Assembly (NCBI RefSeq): GCF_014204935.1
Contig: NZ_JACHMJ010000001.1
Coordinates: 3,579,330-3,643,329, forward strand
Reading direction: 5' to 3'
Length of the DNA stretch: 64,000 nt
From: Conyzicola lurida
GTDB lineage: Bacteria > Actinomycetota > Actinomycetes > Actinomycetales > Microbacteriaceae
Under the pieces are notes generated by a model. That model searched no databases, was not told where the DNA came from, and was given only the letters and a program-made list of their open reading frames with translations. Below are positions 8,174 through 17,317 of this stretch, one piece after another. The translations under genes were made by a program, and so were the position numbers. Within the stretch, counting starts at the first letter, position 1. The number at the start of each line of letters is the position of its first letter.

Positions 8174-9420
8174 GACTGCACCCGGAGGAGGGGCCGCACC
8201 AGCACGAACAGCACGGGAATGGCGACAGCCAGCGCCGCGGCGACGATCAGCACCGCGCTCTCGCGCCCCACGGCGAACCAGAGCACGCCGAACCCGGTCG
8301 AGCCGACCAGCCGGCCGACAGCGACGACGGTCTGCGCGGCCGCGATGCCGCTCGCGGTGGAGCCCTCCGGCGCGAGCTCCCCGGCGAGGGCCGCGAGCAC
8401 CCCGTCGGTCGCGGCATAGAACGCGCCGAGCAGCGCGAGGCAGGCGACCGTGACGACCGCGCCGCCCACGGGCAACGCCGCGCACGCGTAGGCGGCGAGG
8501 AGCGCGACGTGGCCGAGCACGAACACCCGGGCGCGGCCGAAGCGGTCCGCCACCCGGCCGAGCGGCACGGCGAACAGGAAGAACGCCACGTTGGTCCCCA
8601 CGTAGAGCAGCGGGAACCACTGGGCGGCGAATGGGCTGCGGTCCTGCAGCACGAGGTAGACGAACCCGTCGCCGACCGTGAGCACGGCGAGCACCCCGGC
8701 GGCGAGGATCAGCCGGCGCAGTCGCGGATCGGTCAGGTTGCGCCAGCGGAACGGGGCACGCGGGGCGACCCTCTCCCGGCCCTCGCGCGCGGCACGCCGG
8801 CCCGGCACGAGCAGCCCGAGGATCGCGACCCCGAGCAGTGCGAAGGCCAGCGACGCGACGAAGACCACGTGGTAGCCCTGCGGAATGAGGAACAGGATGA
8901 CGAACGCGAGCAGCGGTCCGACGGCGGCGCCGATCGTGTCGAGCATGCGGTGTACGCCGAACGACCGTCCGAGATTCGTCGTCGTCGACGACGCGGTGAT
9001 GAGCGCGTCGCGCGGCGCGGTGCGGATCCCCTTGCCCAGCCGGTCGAGGGCGATCACGGTGGCGACCGCCGCGAACCCGTTGACAACGAGCAGCACGATC
9101 TTCGTCCCCGCCGACAGCGCGTAGCCCGCGAAGGCGACCCACTTCGAGTGGTCGGTGCGGTCGGACGCCCAGCCGCCACCGATGCGCACGATCGCGCTGA
9201 CCCCTTGGTAGAGCCCGTCGATGAAGCCGTAGGCGATGGTCGAGAGGCCGAGCGCCCCGGTGATGTAGAGCGGCAGGATCGACGCGACCGACTCCGACGA
9301 GATGTCGGTGAGCATGCTGACGATGCCGAGCGTGATGACGGTGGCCGATACCCGCGTGGCCGGTTCCCCGCGTCGGGACGCGCGCGTGCGGTCGCGGCGG
9401 TCGGACAGCGAGATGTACAC
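8170..9420 (-). CDS. Major facilitator superfamily transporter
   Basis: 416 residues from GTG 9420, 2 nt after the upstream stop. About 11-12 hydrophobic helices are visible. The loop motif GKGIRTAPRDALITAS and the conserved region GRVADRFGRARV after the sixth to eighth helix are MFS signatures, and GGWASDRTDHSKWVA matches the loop 2-3 region. MDISSES/LTDISSES near the start (residues about 35-45) is common in the MFS group related to NreB/tetracycline exporters. The family moves small molecules. No Wzx flippase is visible in this part of the locus, so the transporter may move a precursor or product, but this is speculative. Confidence 0.8.
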   Translation of the reverse strand: MYISLSDRRDRTRASRRGEPATRVSATVITLGIVSMLTDISSESVASILPLYITGALGLSTIAYGFIDGLYQGVSAIVRIGGGWASDRTDHSKWVAFAGYALSAGTKIVLLVVNGFAAVATVIALDRLGKGIRTAPRDALITASSTTTNLGRSFGVHRMLDTIGAAVGPLLAFVILFLIPQGYHVVFVASLAFALLGVAILGLLVPGRRAAREGRERVAPRAPFRWRNLTDPRLRRLILAAGVLAVLTVGDGFVYLVLQDRSPFAAQWFPLLYVGTNVAFFLFAVPLGRVADRFGRARVFVLGHVALLAAYACAALPVGGAVVTVACLALLGAFYAATDGVLAALAGELAPEGSTASGIAAAQTVVAVGRLVGSTGFGVLWFAVGRESAVLIVAAALAVAIPVLFVLVRPLLRVQS

Positions 9421-9422
9421 GG

Positions 9423-10175
9423 CTACTGCGCCACGGTCAGCACGGCGAACAGGGAGTACGCGGCCCCGGCCGCGGTCGGCGAGACGGTGAGCGTCACACT
9501 CGAGTCGGCGCGCGCGAAAACCATTCCGGTGTCGGAGCCCGCGGCCGGCAGGGGGCTTCCGGCGAGATCCAGCTTCGCGAACGCCGACTGGAAGTACTCG
9601 ACGACAGACTGCGGCGACTCCGTCGTCGTCGCGTCCACCGTCGCGTGTACCACGGGTCCGTCCGAATCGAGCGAGGACGACACCACGGTCGAGCCCGCGA
9701 GCAGGGTCAGACTGTCGGGGAACCCGGGCACGAGCGCCTTGGCCGCGGAGACCGCCTCGGGCGGCAGGGTCGCGAGCGGCGCGGGCGGAGGGTCGGCCGG
9801 CATTACGACGGGATCGGTCGGCAGGTGCTCCACCTCCGTGGTCGTGCGGGGCACGGCCGGCGCCGGGGCGGGTGCGGGGGCAGGAGCCACGGTCGGCGCG
9901 GGCGCGGGCGCCGGCGCGGGGTCGGCCGCGGCATCCGGAATCTCGCCGTTCGACGGCGGCACGGGGGTCGCGGGCTGCACGTCGAGCGGCGGTGCGGTCG
10001 GTCCGGGAGCCGGTGCCTCGGTGCTCCGAGGGCTGGCGGATGGCGCGGCGACCACGGGTGCACCCGCCGACGTCTCGGACGTCGGCTGGGGCAGATTCGC
10101 GGCGACGAGCGCGCACGCCACGGTGGCCGCGCCGAGCGCGACCAGGGTGATGCGGTGTCTGCGGTCCATCGTCAT
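9423..10175 (-). CDS. Proline/alanine-rich exported protein of unknown function
   Basis: 250 residues from ATG 10175, overlapping the preceding acyltransferase stop by 4 nt (ATGA). The N-terminal helix LVALGAATVACALVAANL acts as signal or anchor. Residues about 30-130 are low-complexity Pro/Ala/Thr with runs of alternating PA, likely an extended wall-spanning linker. The last 110 residues form a compact domain (LPGFPDSL-like start, SVVEYFQSAFAKLDL, SDTGMVFARADSSVTLTV). I do not recognise the C-terminal domain. The operon position between the acyltransferase and the MFS gene suggests a surface polysaccharide role. Confidence 0.6.
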   Translation of the reverse strand: MTMDRRHRITLVALGAATVACALVAANLPQPTSETSAGAPVVAAPSASPRSTEAPAPGPTAPPLDVQPATPVPPSNGEIPDAAADPAPAPAPAPTVAPAPAPAPAPAVPRTTTEVEHLPTDPVVMPADPPPAPLATLPPEAVSAAKALVPGFPDSLTLLAGSTVVSSSLDSDGPVVHATVDATTTESPQSVVEYFQSAFAKLDLAGSPLPAAGSDTGMVFARADSSVTLTVSPTAAGAAYSLFAVLTVAQ

Positions 10176-10798
10176 AACGGCGTGAGCATCCCCTCGGTCT
10201 CTTCGTAGCGTTCGCCAGTCCTCGGGCAGACGAACGAGCCGTCGGCCGCGCGCTCCAGCGGCACCCCGGCCCGGCCGACCCAGCCGACCCGGCGGGCGGG
10301 GACCCCGGCGACCACGGCGTAGTCGAGCACGTTCTTGGTGACGACGGCCCCGGCAGCCACGAGCGCGTAACGGCCGACCGTGATCGGGGCGACGCACACG
10401 GCGCGGGCGCCGATCGAGGCGCCGGTGCGCACCGTCACTCCGACCGCCTCCCAGTCGTCGTTCGACTTGCGCGACCCGTCGACGTTGATCGCCCGCGGGT
10501 AGGAGTCGTTGGTGAACACGACGGCGGGGCCGACGAAGACGCCGTCCTCGAGCAGCGCCGGCTCGTAGATCAGCGCGTAGTTCTGCAACTTGCAGTTGCG
10601 GCCGATGATGACGCCGGGGCCCACATAGGCGCCGCGTCCCACGATGCAGCCGGCCCCGAGCTGGGCGTACTCGCGTACCTGGGCGAGGTGCCAGACCACC
10701 GAGTCGGCGCCGATCGTCGCCCGCGGGTCGATGTCGGCGGAGACCGCGATGCGGGCGGGCAGCTCGTTGCCCGCGAGAGTGGCGTCGAGTCCCATCAT
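10172..10798 (-). CDS. Left-handed beta-helix (hexapeptide) acyltransferase
   Basis: 208 residues, starting in a TGATG overlap with the stop of the sugar transferase gene (a second ATG follows immediately). Hexapeptide repeats fill residues about 20-175, for example PRATIGADSVVWHLAQVREYAQLGAG split over several coils, VGRGAYVGPGVIIGRN and VTVRTGASIGARAVCV. The insert AVVFTNDSYPRA is typical of the WbbJ/WlbB group, which N-acetylates amino-sugar nucleotides such as UDP-2-acetamido-3-amino-glucuronate. The C-terminal VCPRTGERYEE is the tail often seen in that group. It probably modifies a sugar nucleotide or repeat unit of this locus; the exact substrate is inferred. Confidence 0.75.
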   Translation of the reverse strand: MMGLDATLAGNELPARIAVSADIDPRATIGADSVVWHLAQVREYAQLGAGCIVGRGAYVGPGVIIGRNCKLQNYALIYEPALLEDGVFVGPAVVFTNDSYPRAINVDGSRKSNDDWEAVGVTVRTGASIGARAVCVAPITVGRYALVAAGAVVTKNVLDYAVVAGVPARRVGWVGRAGVPLERAADGSFVCPRTGERYEETEGMLTPL

Positions 10799-12312
10799 CA
10801 ATACGCTCCGACCGGCTGGGCGACGACCTTCACCGTGCGCCACAGGATGATCAGGTCGCCCATCAGCGACCAGTTCTCCACGTAGTAGAGGTCGAGGCGC
10901 ACGCTGTCTTCCCAGCTCAGGTTCGAGCGGCCGCCGACCTGCCACATGCCGGTGAGGCCCGGCTTGATGTACAGCCGGCGGTGCACGTGCTCCTCGTACG
11001 CGCTCACCTCGATCGGCAGCGGCGGGCGCGGGCCGACGAGGCTCATATCGCCCATCAGCACGTTCCAGAGCTGCGGCAGCTCGTCGAGCGAGTACTTGCG
11101 CAGCACCTTGCCGAGACGGGTGACACGCGGGTCGTTCTTCAGTTTGAAGAGCACGCCGTTGCCGTCGTTCTCGGCGCCCACCGCCTCATAGGGGTGCGGG
11201 GCGGTCTCGGACATCGACCGGAACTTCAGGATGCGGAACGGATGGCCTCCGCGGCCGACCCGCTCCTGCGCGAAGAACGCGGAACCGGGGCTGTCGAGCT
11301 TGACCAGCAGGGCGATGACGGCGAAAGCGGGGCTGAGGAAGAGCAGGGCGACACTCGCCATCGCGACATCCATCGCCCTCTTCGCCACATGCTTTGCGCC
11401 GTCAAACTGCGGGATCTCGACGTGGATGAGCGGGAGTCCGTCGACGGGGCGGAAGTGGATGCGCGGTCCGGCGATGTTGGCGAGGCTGGTGGCGAGGATC
11501 AGCTCGGCCGTCGAGCCCTCGAGGTCCCAGGCCAGATCATGGATGAAATCGCTGTCGGACGCCTGGCCGGCGACCACGACCCCGTCGACCCGCAGGGTCT
11601 TGGCGAACTCGGCGGTGCGGCTGAGGTCGCTCAGCACGACGAGGTCGCCGAGGGCGCTGATCGACTGGGTGGGTTGCCCCTCCTCGACCACGGCACCGAC
11701 GACGAGGTAGGCGGCGCCCGAGTTCGCGTGCATCTGCCGCACGACCTTCTCGACGTCGCGGCGTCCGCCGATGACGATGACGCGGGAGAGGAAATGGCCG
11801 GCCGCACGCTGCGTGATCAGCCACTGGCGCCACAGCCACCGGCCGAGAAGCAGACCGAGCAGGCCGGCCGGGAAGGTGAGGGTCACGAACCAGCGCGCGG
11901 CGTCGGCTTGGAAGACGACGAAAGCGACGGCGAGGATGCCCAGCGCCGTCATGCTCGCGTTGAGCACGCGCTTGTACTCGCTCGCCCCCACGCCGATGAC
12001 GCGGGGGTCGCGGCTGCGGAAGGCGGAGAGGGAGGCCGTCCAGATGCCGAGCACGAGCAGTGACATCCAGGTGAAGCCGGCGGTGTCGTGGCTCACACCG
12101 AGGTGGGCGACGAACGTGATGGCGACCGCGAGCACGATCACCGAGGCGTCGGTGATGCGGAGCTTGCGGCGGTAGCCGCCCGCCCAGCGGGCCCCGCTGG
12201 CCGGTATGGCTGCAGCAATCGGCTCGGTCGAATCGTGGATGGTGCGTTGATGTGACGGGTGATGTGGCGCAGTACGCCGGGCGCGGGTTCGGGAGACCGC
12301 AAATTCGACCAT
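10798..12312 (-). CDS. Polyprenyl glycosylphosphotransferase (priming sugar transferase)
   Basis: 504 residues. ATG 12312 is preferred because AGGAA lies 5 nt upstream. Four membrane helices in the first 150 residues are followed by a CoA-binding-like cytoplasmic domain ([30 protein letters not shown]). A fifth helix near 320 ([21 protein letters not shown]) opens the bacterial sugar transferase domain with [54 protein letters not shown] and [14 protein letters not shown], all hallmarks of the family. It transfers a sugar-1-phosphate to undecaprenyl phosphate, the first step of repeat-unit assembly. It is the first gene of the minus-strand operon; the operon promoter should lie in the 12313-12450 stretch. 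Confidence 0.92.
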   Translation of the reverse strand: MVEFAVSRTRARRTAPHHPSHQRTIHDSTEPIAAAIPASGARWAGGYRRKLRITDASVIVLAVAITFVAHLGVSHDTAGFTWMSLLVLGIWTASLSAFRSRDPRVIGVGASEYKRVLNASMTALGILAVAFVVFQADAARWFVTLTFPAGLLGLLLGRWLWRQWLITQRAAGHFLSRVIVIGGRRDVEKVVRQMHANSGAAYLVVGAVVEEGQPTQSISALGDLVVLSDLSRTAEFAKTLRVDGVVVAGQASDSDFIHDLAWDLEGSTAELILATSLANIAGPRIHFRPVDGLPLIHVEIPQFDGAKHVAKRAMDVAMASVALLFLSPAFAVIALLVKLDSPGSAFFAQERVGRGGHPFRILKFRSMSETAPHPYEAVGAENDGNGVLFKLKNDPRVTRLGKVLRKYSLDELPQLWNVLMGDMSLVGPRPPLPIEVSAYEEHVHRRLYIKPGLTGMWQVGGRSNLSWEDSVRLDLYYVENWSLMGDLIILWRTVKVVAQPVGAY

Positions 12313-12789
12313 GTTATTCCTGCAATTCCAGTACAGCGGGGACCACTGAGAGCACCGTGGGTGGCGGTGCTCGAACTTCGTTTGCCGAGGCGGTGCGTCG
12401 ACTGGGTAAGTGCCGGCGTCGTCTCGTTGTCGGGTTGGTGTCACCCGTAGGGGGGAGACGATCCCGAGGTTAGGCTCGCTGCTCACGCGGCAGGCATCCC
12501 CCCTTTGGGGGGCATCGCGGGGTACACGCGCTGTGGTTAGGTTGGCGGATTTGTCCGCGGGCCGTGGGGCCTCGACGCGTGATTTCACGCGGAACCCAGG
12601 CCCTTACTGTACGGGGTACAGCCGTGTCGGCATATCCCCGCCGAGGGACACGGGGGGCCGTGACTAATCGTCGTGAACGGGGGACACCGCAAGGCGGGCG
12701 TCGGTGCCGGGCGGGCCGACCGTCGGACCCGCGCGGGAGGCGGTTGAGCGGTCGAGTTTTCCGGCGGAGGAACATCCACGGAGTACGGT
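12313..12789. other. 477-bp non-coding region between divergent genes
   Basis: No convincing gene is present. The region separates the start of the minus-strand polysaccharide operon from the plus-strand metallopeptidase gene and must hold both promoters. Visible structure includes a palindrome CTGTAC-GGG-GTACAG near 12606-12621 and a G/C snap-back around CCCCCCTTTGGGGGG near 12497-12511. No riboswitch or tRNA pattern is recognised. The purine-rich GGCGGAGGAA just before 12790 is the ribosome site of the next gene. Confidence 0.5.
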
Positions 12790-13665
12790 GTGGAAATGAC
12801 GTTCAACGACAACGCCAAAATCGACTCGAGCAAGGTGCGCCGACGCGGTCGCGCGACGGGGATCGCCGCGGGCGGTGGAGGTCTGCTTGTTATCGGGCTG
12901 TTCATCGTCTCGCAACTGATCGGGGTCGATGTCACCGGTCTCGCGGGCCTCGCGGGCGGCGGAGACACGGCAACCGACGAGGCGATCCAGAACTGCGAGA
13001 CCGGCGCGGACGCGAACGACGGCCTGGATTGCCGTCTCGCCGCGGCATCCGATTCTCTCGACACCTACTGGAGCGCACAGTCCTCCGCCGCGTACGTCAC
13101 GCCGGGAGTGGTCCTGTTCGACGAGCAGGCCGGCACGGGCTGTGGCAGCGCGACCAGCGCGACCGGCCCGTTCTACTGCCCCGCCGACCAGACGATCTAC
13201 ATCGACCCCGGCTTCTACGAGGAGCTGCGCACGACCTACGGCGCGACGGGCGGACCGCTCGCCGAGATGTACGTGATCGCGCACGAGTGGGGCCACCACA
13301 TCCAGAACCTCAGCGGCACGATGGACACCCTCGACCAGCAGACCACCGGCCCCACGTCCGACGGCGTGCGCCTCGAACTGCAGGCCGACTGCTTCGCCGG
13401 CGCATGGGCGGGGGAGGCGTCGACGGTCGCCGATTCAAGTGGCACGCCGTTCCTCGAGCCGCTCACGACCGATCAGGTGGCCCAGGCGTTGAGCGCCGCC
13501 GCTGCCGTGGGCGACGACCGGATTCAGGAAGCGGCGACCGGGCAGGTCAACCCGGAATCGTGGACGCACGGCGCGAGCGATCAGCGCCAGAAGTGGTTCA
13601 CCGCGGGGTTCGAGAGCGGGCCGGCCGCGTGCGACACCTTTGCCGTGGGCGCGGCCGGCCTGTAG
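12790..13665 (+). CDS. Putative neutral zinc metallopeptidase (YpfJ family)
   Basis: 291 residues from GTG 12790 (ATG 12796 is an equally possible start), after a GGCGGAGGAA ribosome site. It has a cytoplasmic basic N-terminus, one transmembrane helix (about 37-52), a short linker and the YpfJ-type catalytic domain. The zinc-binding helix HEWGHH starts at residue 165. Family features are GSATSATGPFYCPADQTIYIDPGF split around residues 115-145, the LELQADCFAGAWA segment that supplies the third ligand region, and GSDQRQKWFTAGF-like residues near the C-terminus. The family is common in actinobacteria, its substrates are largely unknown, and the active site faces outwards. Confidence 0.88.
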   Translation: MEMTFNDNAKIDSSKVRRRGRATGIAAGGGGLLVIGLFIVSQLIGVDVTGLAGLAGGGDTATDEAIQNCETGADANDGLDCRLAAASDSLDTYWSAQSSAAYVTPGVVLFDEQAGTGCGSATSATGPFYCPADQTIYIDPGFYEELRTTYGATGGPLAEMYVIAHEWGHHIQNLSGTMDTLDQQTTGPTSDGVRLELQADCFAGAWAGEASTVADSSGTPFLEPLTTDQVAQALSAAAAVGDDRIQEAATGQVNPESWTHGASDQRQKWFTAGFESGPAACDTFAVGAAGL

Positions 13666-13671
13666 TCACCG

Positions 13672-13899
13672 TCAGTCGAGCGACTCCTCGAGCGCCCGCT
13701 CGGCCTCCTCGATGGTGGCGAAGGTGCCGAGGGTCTTGGCCAGCCGCGTCGTCGCGGCGAATCCGGCACCCCAGCGTGCCTCCACCATTCCGACGAAGTC
13801 GCCGTTGCGACGCGCGACCCAGAGGCCGGCCTGCTCGACAGTCCACGCGATGTCGACGGTGGTGGCCGACTTCTTCGAGGTGTGCGACGTAATGCTCAT
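13672..13899 (-). CDS. Small conserved-looking protein of unknown function
   Basis: 75 residues. ATG 13899 is preceded by a good ribosome site (GGGAGATC on the minus strand). The first 15 residues are polar, followed by an aromatic/strand-rich segment (DIAWTVEQAGLWVARRNGDFVGMVE) and a C-terminal amphipathic helix (TIEEAERALEESL). There are no membrane segments or cysteines. I do not recognise the family. It ends 6 bp from the convergent metallopeptidase gene, and codon usage is like that of its neighbours. Confidence 0.6.
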   Translation of the reverse strand: MSITSHTSKKSATTVDIAWTVEQAGLWVARRNGDFVGMVEARWGAGFAATTRLAKTLGTFATIEEAERALEESLD

Positions 13900-14021
13900 C
13901 AGTGATCTCCCTTCATTGGGCGGTGATGAGTGACACTATCCCTCGTACGGGGGATCGCCGGAAGACCCTTACGGGTCGGGCATGAATGTGCCTCAGCGCG
14001 ACCGGTCTCGCCGGGGAGGGC

Positions 14022-14408
14022 TCAGGCGGCGCGGTCGGCGGTGAGCTGCGCGCGCAGGGGGTAGTCCTGGCCCTCGAGAATGATCTGCGCGCTGGCACCC
14101 GTCGCCGCGTTGACCACGATGGGGGCGAGCAGGTTGGTCGTGGTTCCGTCGGCACCCGGGTTCGCGACGACGAGGACGAGAGCGTCGGTCGGGGCATGGA
14201 TGTCGAGGGCGACGCAGTCCTCGTCGGAGATGATCGGCGCGTAGTCGGGCAGGTACACGCCGGCGTCGAGCACGAACAGACGGATACCGCTGTCGTCGGC
14301 GGACTGCAGCGAGAACAGGCCGTCGGCGCCGTCGATGTCGGTGAGCACGAATCGCGTGTGCGGGGCGAGGCCGTGCGGCGAGGTCGCGAAGGTCAGGAGC
14401 GCGCTCAT
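14022..14408 (-). CDS. fliW: Flagellar assembly factor FliW
   Basis: 128 residues, overlapping the flgL stop by 4 nt (ATGA). FliW-family features are the PHGLAPHTRFVLTDID segment, LFSLQSADDSGIRLFVLDAG, and the C-terminal NLLAPIVVNAATGASAQIIL, which is the most conserved FliW stretch (family form NLxAPIVIN). In known systems FliW binds CsrA and flagellin alternately. When flagellin is exported FliW traps CsrA and flagellin mRNA is translated. Here csrA lies at the far end of the same regulon and the fliC leader has CsrA-like sites. It is the last gene of the sigma-28-driven minus-strand operon. Confidence 0.92.
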   Translation of the reverse strand: MSALLTFATSPHGLAPHTRFVLTDIDGADGLFSLQSADDSGIRLFVLDAGVYLPDYAPIISDEDCVALDIHAPTDALVLVVANPGADGTTTNLLAPIVVNAATGASAQIILEGQDYPLRAQLTADRAA

Positions 14409-15286
14409 CGGAGGAAGTCCATGAGGGTCTGCTGGAGGGCGCGCGAGGTGACGGAGAGTGCTGCCTGGTAGTTCAATTCCTGTGCCTTGAGATCGATGAT
14501 GGCCTGGCCGAGGTCGAGGTCCTCGATTTCGGCGCGCTGTGCCTCGAGAGAAACTGATTCGGTCACGTTCGCTCCCTGGGTCTTCAGTACCTGCGCCTGG
14601 CGGGCGCCGACCGCGCCCTGTTGACCGAGGATAGTCGCCACCTTGGTGTCGATCTCCGTCAGACGCGTTCCGACGTTCACGCCGGAGCGCAGGTCGGTGA
14701 TGATGTTGTCGACGAGAGCGAAGATGGAATCGTCGCCGACCCCGAAGGTGGCAGCGCCGTCGGCGTCGACGCGGATCGCGACGTCGGTGCCGATGCGGCG
14801 CTCGACCGAGCTGCCCGTGCCGGTGAACGTGAGGTCGTCGTTAAACGCGACCCCCGCGTCGGAGTTGCCGGCGAAGACCGAGCGGCCGAGGTAGGAGGTA
14901 TTCGCGGTCTTGAGCAGTTCGGCGCGCAGGCTCTCCAGCTCGACGGCGATCGCCTCTTTCTGCAGGGGGGACATGGCGCCGTCGTTGGCGCCCTGCACTG
15001 TCAGGTCGCGCACGCGGCTCATGATGTCGGTGGAGGTCGAGAGCGCGGTGTCGACGGTGGTCAGCCAGGCGTTGCCGTCGCTGATGTTGCGGGCGAACTG
15101 GCTGGTCGCCGCCTGGGCCGAGCGGACTCGCAGCGAATCGGACGTGCCTGCCGGGTCGTCGGAGGGCTGATTGATGCGGACGAGGGTTCCGGCCGCATTC
15201 TGCTTCTGGGCGAGGGCGCTGAGGCTCTGCTGCAGGTTGCGCTGCGCGGTGATCATCAGACCCTGGTTGGTGACGCGGTTGATCAC
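14405..15286 (-). CDS. flgL: Flagellar hook-associated protein 3 (FlgL)
   Basis: 293 residues from GTG 15286, preceded by GGGGAGATAG and 3 bp after the flgK stop. Flagellin-like N-terminal helix MINRVTNQGLMITAQRNLQ, the SSDDPAGTSDSLRVRSAQ-type segment (NQPSDDPAG), and a C-terminal helix with LDLGQAIIDLKAQELNYQAALSV (split here) match FlgL. FlgL forms the second ring of the hook-filament junction between FlgK and the FliC filament. It is exported by the flagellar type III system, probably with help of the FlgN encoded upstream. Confidence 0.93.
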   Translation of the reverse strand: MINRVTNQGLMITAQRNLQQSLSALAQKQNAAGTLVRINQPSDDPAGTSDSLRVRSAQAATSQFARNISDGNAWLTTVDTALSTSTDIMSRVRDLTVQGANDGAMSPLQKEAIAVELESLRAELLKTANTSYLGRSVFAGNSDAGVAFNDDLTFTGTGSSVERRIGTDVAIRVDADGAATFGVGDDSIFALVDNIITDLRSGVNVGTRLTEIDTKVATILGQQGAVGARQAQVLKTQGANVTESVSLEAQRAEIEDLDLGQAIIDLKAQELNYQAALSVTSRALQQTLMDFLR

Positions 15287-15289
15287 GGG

Positions 15290-16696
15290 CTATCTCCCCA
15301 CGATTCCGGTGCGGTTGATGAGCGTGTCGAGCATTTCGTCGACCGCCGTCATCACTCTCGCCGCACCCTGGTAGGCGGTCTGGAAGGTCAGCATGTTGAC
15401 GTTCTCCTCGTCGATGTCGACCGAGGCACTGGCGAGCTGGTTGTTGACCGCCGCCTTCGTCGAGAGGTCGGCGAGAGCCGACTGCTGCACGCCGGTCTTG
15501 GTCGTGACCCCGATACCGGTGACGATCGTCGACCAGAGCGAGTCGGGAGAATCCACGGCCGTGCCGAGCTTGCCGATAGCGGCGGCGACCGAACCGTCGA
15601 GGCCGCCGGCGCCGGGCGCCGCGTTGGCGATCTGGCTCACGTCGGTCGGGATGACGATCAGGCCGAGAGCCGCCGGTACGCCGGCGGTGAAGCCGAAGAA
15701 GTCGTGGCCGGTGGTTCCGTCGGCGATCGCTCCGCCGCTGTGGATGCCGTTCACGTCGCCGGCCAGCTTGGTGGCGAACTCGTTGTAGCTGTTCGCCGCC
15801 TGCACGAGCGCGCCGCCGGTTCCGAGCATGGAGAGCGCGCCGGCGATCTCGCCGCCGTCGGCCCCGACGGGGACGGTAGGGCGGTCGACCCACGACAGTG
15901 TGACGGGGTTGGTGCCGGCAGCGGCCATCGATGCGCCGCCGGTCACGGCGATCTTGTACGATTTGTCGCCGGAGACCAGAGCGTTGCCGCCGACGAGCAC
16001 CTCGGCGGTGCCGTCAGGCAGGGTGCGCACGCTTGCACCGGTGAGGGTGGAGATAGTCGTCGTGAGGGCGTTGCGCTGGTCGATCAGTTCGTTGGCCGAT
16101 CCGCCAGCGGCGAGCGTTGACCGGATGAGGCCGTTGAGCCCCGCCACCTGCGACGCGGCGTCGTTGAGCTCGTTCGCCATACCGACGGCCTCGCTGCGCA
16201 GCTGCGTCCACTGGTAGTCGACCGCGGTGTACCCCACCGAGATCTGGGTGGCAAGCGCGCTCGACTGCTGCAGCAGGACGGCGGCGGTGGCCGCATCGCC
16301 CCCGCGGTTGCTCATGTCCTCCCAGGCGCCCCACACCGTGCTGAGCTGGGCGGAGAGGCCGTCGTCGCCGGGTTCGTGCAGCGACGCCTCGAGGGTGCTG
16401 AGCACGTTGCCGCGCACGCCCCAGTAGCCGCTCGACGCGCTCGAGGTGCGCACCTTGTTGTCGAGGAACTCGTTGCCGAGGCGTTCGATCGAGGTGACGG
16501 AGACTCCTTGGCCGACCTTGACCTGCCCGGTGAGCGGACCGACCTGGGCGAGCGAACCCGCCGCGCTCTGCACCGCACGCTGACGCGTGTAGCCGGCCGT
16601 GTTCATGTTGACCATGTTCTGGCCAACGACGTCGAGGCCCTGACGGGCGGCGACGAGGCCGGTGTAGGCGGTGTTCAGGCCGCTGAAGGTGCTCAC
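15290..16696 (-). CDS. flgK: Flagellar hook-associated protein 1 (FlgK)
   Basis: 468 residues from GTG 16696 with AAGGA 7 nt upstream. The N-terminus STFSGLNTAYTGLVAARQGL and QNMVNMNTAGYTRQR match the FlgK consensus, as does the C-terminal ENVNMLTFQTAYQGAARV followed by DEMLDTLIN. FlgK is the first junction protein between hook and filament. At 468 residues it is at the short end of the family, so the variable central domains are reduced. It sits between flgN, its probable export chaperone, and flgL. Confidence 0.95.
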   Translation of the reverse strand: MSTFSGLNTAYTGLVAARQGLDVVGQNMVNMNTAGYTRQRAVQSAAGSLAQVGPLTGQVKVGQGVSVTSIERLGNEFLDNKVRTSSASSGYWGVRGNVLSTLEASLHEPGDDGLSAQLSTVWGAWEDMSNRGGDAATAAVLLQQSSALATQISVGYTAVDYQWTQLRSEAVGMANELNDAASQVAGLNGLIRSTLAAGGSANELIDQRNALTTTISTLTGASVRTLPDGTAEVLVGGNALVSGDKSYKIAVTGGASMAAAGTNPVTLSWVDRPTVPVGADGGEIAGALSMLGTGGALVQAANSYNEFATKLAGDVNGIHSGGAIADGTTGHDFFGFTAGVPAALGLIVIPTDVSQIANAAPGAGGLDGSVAAAIGKLGTAVDSPDSLWSTIVTGIGVTTKTGVQQSALADLSTKAAVNNQLASASVDIDEENVNMLTFQTAYQGAARVMTAVDEMLDTLINRTGIVGR

Positions 16697-16725
16697 TGTC
16701 GTGTCCTTGGTTTCTTCGGTTCGAT

Positions 16726-17208
16726 CTAGAGTTTCAGGTCGAACATTCGGGCATTGACCGAAGCTTCGGAGACGCCGTTGGCGTCGTAGGTGCCGCTGGA
16801 CGAGCCGTCATGCGCGAGCGCTTCCTGCGTGGAGCGGATGGCGACGCGGAGGTACTGCACGTTCAGGTCGCGCAGCTCCTGGATCTCACGGGTGAGGGCG
16901 GTCATGGCGGTCAGGTGAGCCGTCAGGATGCCGCGCCAGGTCTCGTCGCTGACGTGAACGGTGATCTCGCGGAGCGTGGCGCCCTCGTCGATACCGAGCT
17001 CGTCGGCGAGCGTCGTCACTTCGACCGACCGGGCGAGGCCGGCCAGACGCAGCTTCTGCATGACCTGTTCGACCTCCTGCGTGGCGTACTGCAGCCAGCG
17101 CGCCTTGCCGGAGGTGAGCAGCAGTTGCTCTTCGGTCAGTTTGAAGACCAGCAGTTCGAGCAACTCCCGCTCTCGCCACAGGGACGCGGACAGTTCATGT
17201 GTACCCAT
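16726..17208 (-). CDS. flgN: FlgN-like flagellar export chaperone
   Basis: 160 residues from ATG 17208, with GAGAGG 10 nt upstream. The frame is open further upstream but without a better start. The protein is almost entirely helical and charged (LWRERELLELLVFKLTEEQLLL, VEQVMQKLR, ALTREIQELRDLN), the typical FlgN/PF05130 pattern, with LNVQYLRVAIRSTQEAL near the end. In well-studied species FlgN holds FlgK and FlgL unfolded before export, and the next two genes are flgK and flgL. It is the first gene of a minus-strand operon with a sigma-28 promoter about 80 bp upstream. Confidence 0.82.
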   Translation of the reverse strand: MGTHELSASLWRERELLELLVFKLTEEQLLLTSGKARWLQYATQEVEQVMQKLRLAGLARSVEVTTLADELGIDEGATLREITVHVSDETWRGILTAHLTAMTALTREIQELRDLNVQYLRVAIRSTQEALAHDGSSSGTYDANGVSEASVNARMFDLKL

Positions 17209-17289
17209 GACTGAATGACCTCTCTGCCTGCTCGAGCGATACACCGCCAGAAGGGATCTTGAGTAGCCCCGGGTTCGCGTCATAAGCGA

Positions 17290-17317
17290 CTGTCGGCAAG
17301 GGTACCAACGCCGTTAG
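17290..17317 (-). promoter_or_regulatory. Sigma-28 (FliA) promoter for flgN-flgK-flgL-fliW
   Basis: On the minus strand CTAAC (17317-17313) is followed by exactly 15 nt and then GCCGACAG (17297-17290). This matches the sigma-28 consensus TAAA-N15-GCCGATAA and the other four promoters in the window. The predicted start point is near 17283, giving a leader of about 75 nt before the flgN ATG. The 384-bp stretch 17209-17592 holds this promoter and must hold the divergent fliA promoter, which I could not assign. Confidence 0.85.

Noticed and set aside
13964..13977. GACCC-TTAC-GGGTC as a terminator for the flgN-fliW operon.
   Set aside because: The stem is only 5 bp with no U-tract and could easily occur by chance in GC-rich DNA.
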